Origin: Nymphaea colorata
Taxonomy: Eukaryota > Streptophyta > Magnoliopsida > Nymphaeales > Nymphaeaceae
DNA length: 60,000 bases
NCBI RefSeq assembly: GCF_008831285.2
Contig: NC_045139.1
Coordinates: 10,320,704 to 10,380,703 of the forward strand
Reading direction: 5' to 3'
In this document: piece after piece, positions 54,627 through 60,000 of the stretch
Layout: each line of letters begins with the position of its first letter
How positions within the stretch are numbered: position 1 is the first letter of the stretch
Program-made: the position numbers and the translations under genes
The notes under the pieces: model-generated
Database searches by the model: none
What the model was told of the DNA's origin: nothing
Seen by the model: the letters and a program-made list of their open reading frames with translations, nothing else

Positions 54627-55854
54627 CTGCATGATATGTAATATCAATTAAAATTATCACCCCTTTTTGTGCTACGTAGGTCAAAGCAAGGTAAAGAACA
54701 GTATTGATAGTACATAGTAAGATCAACATCTTACACAGACTGCAACATCTTATTGGAGCTACAATATTCAACTTTGCACATGTTGTCAAATATGTTTCAC
54801 ATACTGCAATATTCACTCTATTTCTGCAAGTCTGTTTATAGACAAAAACAATTTATCTACCATTAAAAATCAGTCAATTAATCAAAACAACTATCAGAAT
54901 CAAAGAAACTACAATTTTAGGGCCTGACATGTAGGTATCAGCTAATCCTTTTACTAGAATTACTACAAGCATTTCACTAACCTAGGGATAGTTTTGCTAA
55001 GAAGTTTTACATGGTATGTCTGACATGAGCTGGTAGGTGCAGAAGTTTCTCATAGTTCATGAAGATGACAACATACACAACATTCAGTTATACAAGCAAT
55101 GATAAGAACGCCAAGTACAAGATGAATAATCAAAACTAGGAAACCATTGATAAAAATTATGTATCAGAGATCATTACGCTCTTACAATGAAAGGCATACA
55201 ACAGGCAAACCATAGCACAGTTGCTCAACAGAGAACATGCATCAATGTCTTTGTGAAATAGTCAAACTGAAGTCATAAAACCAATTATCTATGTGAAACA
55301 ATGTAGGACACTGCTGTTAGAAGTTCAGAAGCGAAATCAGAAAGAGCACATGTAGATAAAGGCTACCACAATCATGTCCTGGATTCCACTATGCATAGAC
55401 TCCACCACCTTCTCATTTTTCACGAAAAGAACAGGAAAAAAGGAACTATAGAGACAAACAAGGCAAGTAAACAGAGGGAAGTAAACGTCAAAATCCACAG
55501 TCAATAAAAAATCACGCTTTCGGAGGAGGACAACCCTTAACTCCAGTATTTCTTTCCCTCCATCACTAGTTCTCCATTCTAGCTTCTCCTTATGTTGTGT
55601 TTCAATGGACACAACACACAAAAGGAAAGGCAGAGGGAGAGAAACAAAGTAGAGATGGGGCGACAGAGGGGATGTGGAACGATCTTGCCTGTGAAGAAAT
55701 ATGATCGCCTCGCCGGCTGCTCAGTGATAAGAAAGATAGTCGAAGGAGAAGGGCAAGACGCTGGTGACTCGATCAATCGGAGGAGGAAGAGACAGTGGCG
55801 ACAAAGAGTGGATGCGATGGAAGAAGCCTTAACGGGCAAAAAGAAAATCATTAA

Positions 55855-55910
55855 AAAAAAGTTGGACCCTCTCGGGTCCAACTTTTTTCCAGGGTAAATT
55901 TACCCTGGAA
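55855..55910. repeat. Hairpin and perfect 24-bp palindrome in the Harbinger element
   Basis: 15-bp arms aaaaaagttggaccc / gggtccaactttttt (55855-55869, 55874-55888) with a 4-base loop are followed by a 24-bp perfect palindrome at 55887-55910 centred on gtaaatttac. They lie about 110 bp inside the right terminus. Confidence 0.92.
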
Positions 55911-56026
55911 ACGCATTTTGGGCAAGGGAATTTTTGCTCCATTTGATGACACCGGTTGAATCCACACTAAAAAGGAAAAAATCATTCGACCAACAGCGTT
56001 TTTCTTGGCCATCAAACATGGCCTAA

Positions 56027-56260
56027 TAGAAGGGTTTGGTCTTGAACCCGATCAGCTTAATGCTTCTATTAATTTGACAAACAAGACTAATTTCGCTTCT
56101 CAAAATCAAAATCATGGAGGATCACTTTATCGTGGTGGAAGAAAAAATCATAGCACTTTCAGAAGTCATGGAGGCAGATCTCAAAATGATAGACCTCGTA
56201 TTACTTGTCAAATTTGTTAAAAAACCTAGCCACTCTGCATGCACCTGCTATCAACTTGTC
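56027..56260 (+). pseudogene. copia gag remnant, copy 2, 3' part
   Basis: Resumes gag after the Harbinger insertion: FGLEPDQLNASINLTNKTNF, a Gly/Arg-rich stretch, then CQIC with a stop and frame shift in the CCHC knuckle (the SHSACTCYQL half follows in another frame). Confidence 0.83.
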
Positions 56261-59200
56261 TCATATGCTCAAAACAATCTTTCATTGGCACCGAAAGCAT
56301 ATCATATGGCCCTTCGCCAGTGTTCCACCAATGGTCAAAACTGGTATCCAGATTCTAGGGCATCGCATCATGTGACTAGTGACTTGAACAATTTATCTCT
56401 GCACTTAGAATATCAAGGCAATGAGAGTGTCCATATTGGAAACAGATCAGGTTTGGCTATTAACCATATTGGTTCTACTATTGTTGACAGATTTGTCATG
56501 AGTGATATTCACCATGTGCTTGAAATTTCCAAGAACCTCATGTCAGTACACAAATTTGCTAAGGATAATAATATTTTCTTCTAATTTCACCCATCTAGTT
56601 GTTATGTTAAGGATCTTACCTCAAATAAAGTGCTGCTCCAAGGACAAAGTGAGGATGGTTTATACAAGTTGACATTGAACAAGAAAAAACATACCTTGTT
56701 TACCACTAAAGATGTTGGCATCAAGGACTCGGTTGATACTTGGCATAGACGCTTTGGTTATCCCTCTTTAAAAACTGTTATGAACATATTGAATAATTTT
56801 GGTTTGCCTTATGATGAATTTCTGCAACATAAAGTGTGTGAAGTCTGTCAAAAGGGTAAGAGTCATTGCCTACCCTTTAACAAGACTTCTACACTAGCAC
56901 ATGGATTCTTAAATATTGTTTATTTCTGATGTTTGGTGCCCTACCCGTGACTAGTATTGATGGATATAGATACTATGCTCTATTTGTTGATGTCTATTCA
57001 AAATATTCTTGGATATATCTTCTCAAGAACAAATTAGACATATATGAAGTTTTCGAAAAGTTTAAATCGCATGCTGAGTTTGTTATAGGTGCAAAAATTA
57101 AATTCCTGCATTCAGATTAGGGTGGAGAATATCAAGGTCTTACTGGTTTTCTTGAATCAAATGGAATTGGACATACTATTTCTTGTCCTCACACTCCAGA
57201 ACAAAATGGGGTAGTTGAAAGATGTCGCCCCCATGTTGTTGAAACAAGTCTCACTATGTTGGTTGATACTTGCATACCAAACAAGTATTGGTCTTATGCT
57301 TTTCATGCAACTACATATCTTATAAATAGAGTTTCCTCCAAAAATCTTGAAGGAGTTAGCCGGTTTGAAGTTATGTTCAAAACCAAACCAGATTACAATT
57401 TCTTAAAAAGTTTTGGATGCACATGTTTCCCATGCTTGCGGCCATACATGAAAAATAAATTTGAGCATAAATCTGAAAAATGCATATTGTTAGATTATGC
57501 TCCAAAGCATTATAGATATTTTTGCCTCAATCCCAAAAAAGGAAGTCTTTATATCACGCCACGTTTTTTTTTTCACCAAAGTTGCTTCCCTTTCAAACAA
57601 AATGAAGAGAGACATGTCAAGGAAAATTGCAAAAAGGAAAGCCATGACAATCAGATTGTCACTATTCAATTTCTATTCTCTCAAAATAACATTAATGACG
57701 ATATTGAGAGAGAACATGGTACTCCTAGTTGTGTTAATCAATATAGTGGCCAAGGTGAGAATCCAGATCAAAGCGAGGCTCACCAAGGTGAGAATGCAGA
57801 TCAAAGCATGACTCTGTCATCCTAGCATGATGAAAATTACTCTCTTCAAGGTAACTCACCCATTCTCACAAAAACTCACCATCTGACAACTAGATTCCAA
57901 GATGGCACGTTGAAACCAAAAGCTTACTCAACAAAACATTCTCTTTCACAAACATTTTAGCCAAGCTCTCTCAGGAAAGAAATAATATATTGTTTCAAGA
58001 AGCAAGCAAAGATCCAAATTGGATCACCGCTATGAGAAGTGAAATTACTACCTTGAAGAAAAGTCATACTTGGACTCTTGTTCCTTGTTCAGATGAGCAA
58101 CATATTGTGGGATGCAAATGATTTTATAAAATAAAGTGCATAGCAGATGGAAGTCTAGAGAGGTACAAAGTAAGGTTGGTTGTGAAAGGATATAGCCCGC
58201 AAGATGGAATAGATTATTTCGAGACTTTTAGTCATGTGGTGAAACCAACCACAATTAGAATTATTATTTCTATTGTTGTCACACAAGATTGGTACATAAG
58301 GCAGCTTGACATACAAAATGCATTCCTTTGTGGATGTATTAATGAGAATGTATGGAACAACTACAAGGATTTGAAGATCCAAAATTTCCAAACTACGTTT
58401 TCAAGCTACAACGGGCTCAAGCAAGTGCCATGTGCATGGTTTTCTAGACTCGGTTTTTTTCTTCAGCAAATGGGATTCAAAGGTGTTCAAACTGATAATT
58501 CTCTCTTCATTTTAAGACAAAAGAATTCTATGGTTTATATTCTTATATATGTAGATGATATAATTATAACCGGGAATTCTCCAAGACAAGTGCAAGATTT
58601 TATATACAGGCTTGGACAAGAATTCACCTTAAAAGACCTTGGAGACTTGCATTTTTGTTTTGGCATTGAAGTTGAAAAACATAAGCAAGGAGTTCTATTA
58701 TCTCAACAAAAGTATATTGGAGATTTATTAAAAATAACAAAATTACTTGATGCCAAAATTGCCAACTCTCCCACGGTTGTCTCTCCACCACTGCATATCC
58801 ACTCTAGTACAGTCTTTCAAGACCCAAGTATCTATAGAAGCATTGTGGGAGCACTTCCGTATGCTATTCTTACTAGACCTGATGTCTCCTTTGTAGTAAA
58901 CAAAGTCTATCAATTCATGCATGTTCCGACTAACGAGCATTGGAAAGCAATCAAGAGAATTCTACGATACTTAAAGGGAATTATTGATTATGGATTTGTT
59001 ATGCGAAGAGGTCAAGATTATTCAATAAATGCCTATTCTGATGCGGACTAGGCAGGAGATCCGAATGATCGGAAGTCCACTACAGGATATGTTGTTTTCC
59101 TTGGACCAAATTTTATATCTTGGAGTGCGAAAAAGCGATCCATGGTTTCAATGTCTAGCACAGAATTTGAATATCGTGCCCTGGCAAATGCTGTTGCAAA

Positions 59201-59490
59201 ATAGCTTCGCTAAAATACCTAATCAAAGAGGTTGATGTACCCAATTGTGGAATAGCAAATATAAGGTGCGACAATATTGGAGCCACTTGTCTCGCATCAC
59301 ATCCTGTGTTTCATAGCAAAAGCAAACACATAGAGATAGACCTACATTTTGTTCGAGATAAACTAGCAAAGAAGGAACTCACATTCAACTACATTTCAAC
59401 TCCAGATCATATTGTAGATATATTCAATAAGCCCATAGCCAAAGATAGTCATGCTTTCATTCATACCAAGCTCAATGTTGAAAACCGTGC
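56260..59490 (+). pseudogene. copia pol remnant, copy 2
   Basis: Better preserved than copy 1. Protease-like WYPDSRASHHVTSD near 56343; GAG-pre-integrase DTWHRRFGYPS...CEVCQKGKSHCLPF (56737-56880); integrase from 56929 with HSD-stop-GGEYQ (TAG at 57118-57120, shared with copy 1); reverse transcriptase 57990-58990 with QLDIQNAFLCG, YVDDIIITGNSPRQVQDF and LGQEFTLKDLGDLHF, in a 291-codon open frame at 58176-59051; RNase H from 59030 with [12 protein letters not shown] and HSKSKHIEIDLHFVRDKL. Stops at 57823, 58119 and 59049, among others, and several frameshifts inactivate it. Confidence 0.9.
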
Positions 59491-59508
59491 ATTGATCTTG
59501 AGGAGGGC

Positions 59509-59899
59509 TGTTAGAGAACCAACTCATGCCGTGAAAGATGGCCATACCTATAAGGCAAATAAATCTATTGCCAATAAATGAGAGGATGTTGTTGTAAAAT
59601 CTGTTGCAAAGAAATCAGAGGATGTTGCTGTAAAATCAGAAGAAAAGAATATCATCCAAATCTCTTTATCTAAGGAAAGAGATACAATAGGCATCACAAG
59701 TGGAGATGATTTCTTGAAGAAAACGAATTGTAAAAATCAACTCCATCATTTTAGGGGTTCAAGTTGTAATTAATGTTCTTTAAATAGTGGAACATCTATC
59801 TCTCGTTACTTTGTTGAGAAGAGAATAGAGAGTATTGAGGACATAGGTGATTGCAGCACCCAACCTCGTTAATTGCTTTCCTTGTTCGTTTTTCTATTA
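59509..59899 (+). repeat. Right LTR of copia copy 2
   Basis: 391 bp, beginning tgttagagaaccaactcatg after the polypurine tract gaggaggg (59500-59507) and ending tttttctatta. It carries the same tandem caaagaaatcagaggatgttg duplication as the left LTR. Confidence 0.9.
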
Positions 59900-60000
59900 A
59901 ATACATATAACCAGCTTCACCCTTTGATCAAAGGAAGTGGTCATGTTACTTCAACTAGTAACTAACAGCCTACTAGCCACCGATGCAAGCCAATGACACT
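59900..60000. repeat. Right flank of copia copy 2
   Basis: Matches 9616-9717 nearly base for base (catataaccagcttcaccct, caaaggaagtg, gcaagccaatgacact) and continues beyond the window. Confidence 0.9.

Larger units (their letters stand above)
53925..56023. mobile_element. PIF/Harbinger-type non-autonomous element carrying gene fragment
   Basis: 2099 bp. Perfect 17-bp terminal inverted repeats (ggccatgtttgatggcc / ggccatcaaacatggcc) are flanked by TAA at 53922-53924 and 56024-56026, the target duplication of this superfamily. The equivalent site in copia copy 1 (5851-5865) is empty. No transposase frame is visible. The interior contains a spliceable exon-like segment similar to a BRCT domain (54465-54626, minus), a second copy of the terminal sequence at 54029-54044, and a hairpin and a palindrome near the right end. 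It fits a Pack-type element that captured host DNA. Confidence 0.87.
52862..59899 (+). mobile_element. Degenerate Ty1-copia retrotransposon, copy 2
   Basis: Sister of 4766-9615, with LTRs 52862-53251 and 59509-59899 and a flanking pair gatac (52857-52861) / aatac (59900-59904, one change from GATAC). The interior is split by a 2.1-kb Harbinger-type element. The shared target sequence, shared flanks and shared TAG in the integrase show that both copies descend from one already damaged insertion. Each copy has since gained its own lesions. Confidence 0.93.

Noticed and set aside
54613-54816. Minus-strand 67-codon frame as a gene
   Set aside because: It overlaps the intron side of the captured exon and reads through the apparent acceptor; not the coding frame of the BRCT-like segment.

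Overview
This is nuclear DNA from a flowering plant. The evidence is long AT-rich, gene-poor stretches, (CT)n/(AT)n/(GA)n microsatellites, several lineages of Ty1-copia retrotransposons, a plant-type LINE, MITEs and one intronless plant family-1 glycosyltransferase gene. The species cannot be named from the sequence. No tRNA, rRNA, CRISPR array or bacterial-type operon was seen.

Only two reading frames look intact. One is a UDP-glycosyltransferase on the minus strand (39956-41359), with a TATA box upstream and an AATAAA downstream. The other is the 1336-aa gag-pol of a complete Tork/Tnt1-like copia element (44968-50478) whose two 685-bp LTRs look identical and which has a GGTAT target duplication. 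Everything else recognisable is broken or mobile DNA.

Layout: 1-4220, non-coding repeats with nested tandem arrays. 4222-9720, a dead copia element (386/351-bp LTRs, GATAC target duplication) with its flanks. 9720-16980, intergenic DNA with direct repeats, a small copia gag remnant and low-complexity tracts. 16985-20578, a decayed LINE missing its 3' half. 20576-21760, a copy of the 3' flank of the glycosyltransferase gene without the gene. 22040-23350, a plant-mobile-domain pseudogene. 23460-27483, AT-rich LTR-like DNA. 27484-30040, a duplicated block whose partner lies at 44750-52330, split there by the young copia. 31632-31935, a hAT-type MITE. 33000-38440, two tandem ~2.5-2.7 kb units, each with a CACTA-type terminus and the glycosyltransferase 3' flank, separated by a truncated glycosyltransferase pseudogene. 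38625-39049, the start of another copia. 39956-41359, the intact glycosyltransferase. 42386-42617, a Tourist-like MITE. 44968-50478, the young copia. 52320-60000, a second copy of the dead copia of 4222-9720, interrupted by a 2.1-kb Harbinger-type element that carries an apparent BRCT-domain exon.

The window is therefore best read as a glycosyltransferase locus duplicated at least twice, with most copies lost, inside DNA shaped by segmental duplication and nested transposition. The most unusual items are the gene-fragment-carrying Harbinger element with its empty site visible elsewhere in the window, the atypical UDP-sugar-binding box of the glycosyltransferase, and a zinc-ligand loss in the otherwise intact copia polyprotein. 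No new cellular system was recognised.
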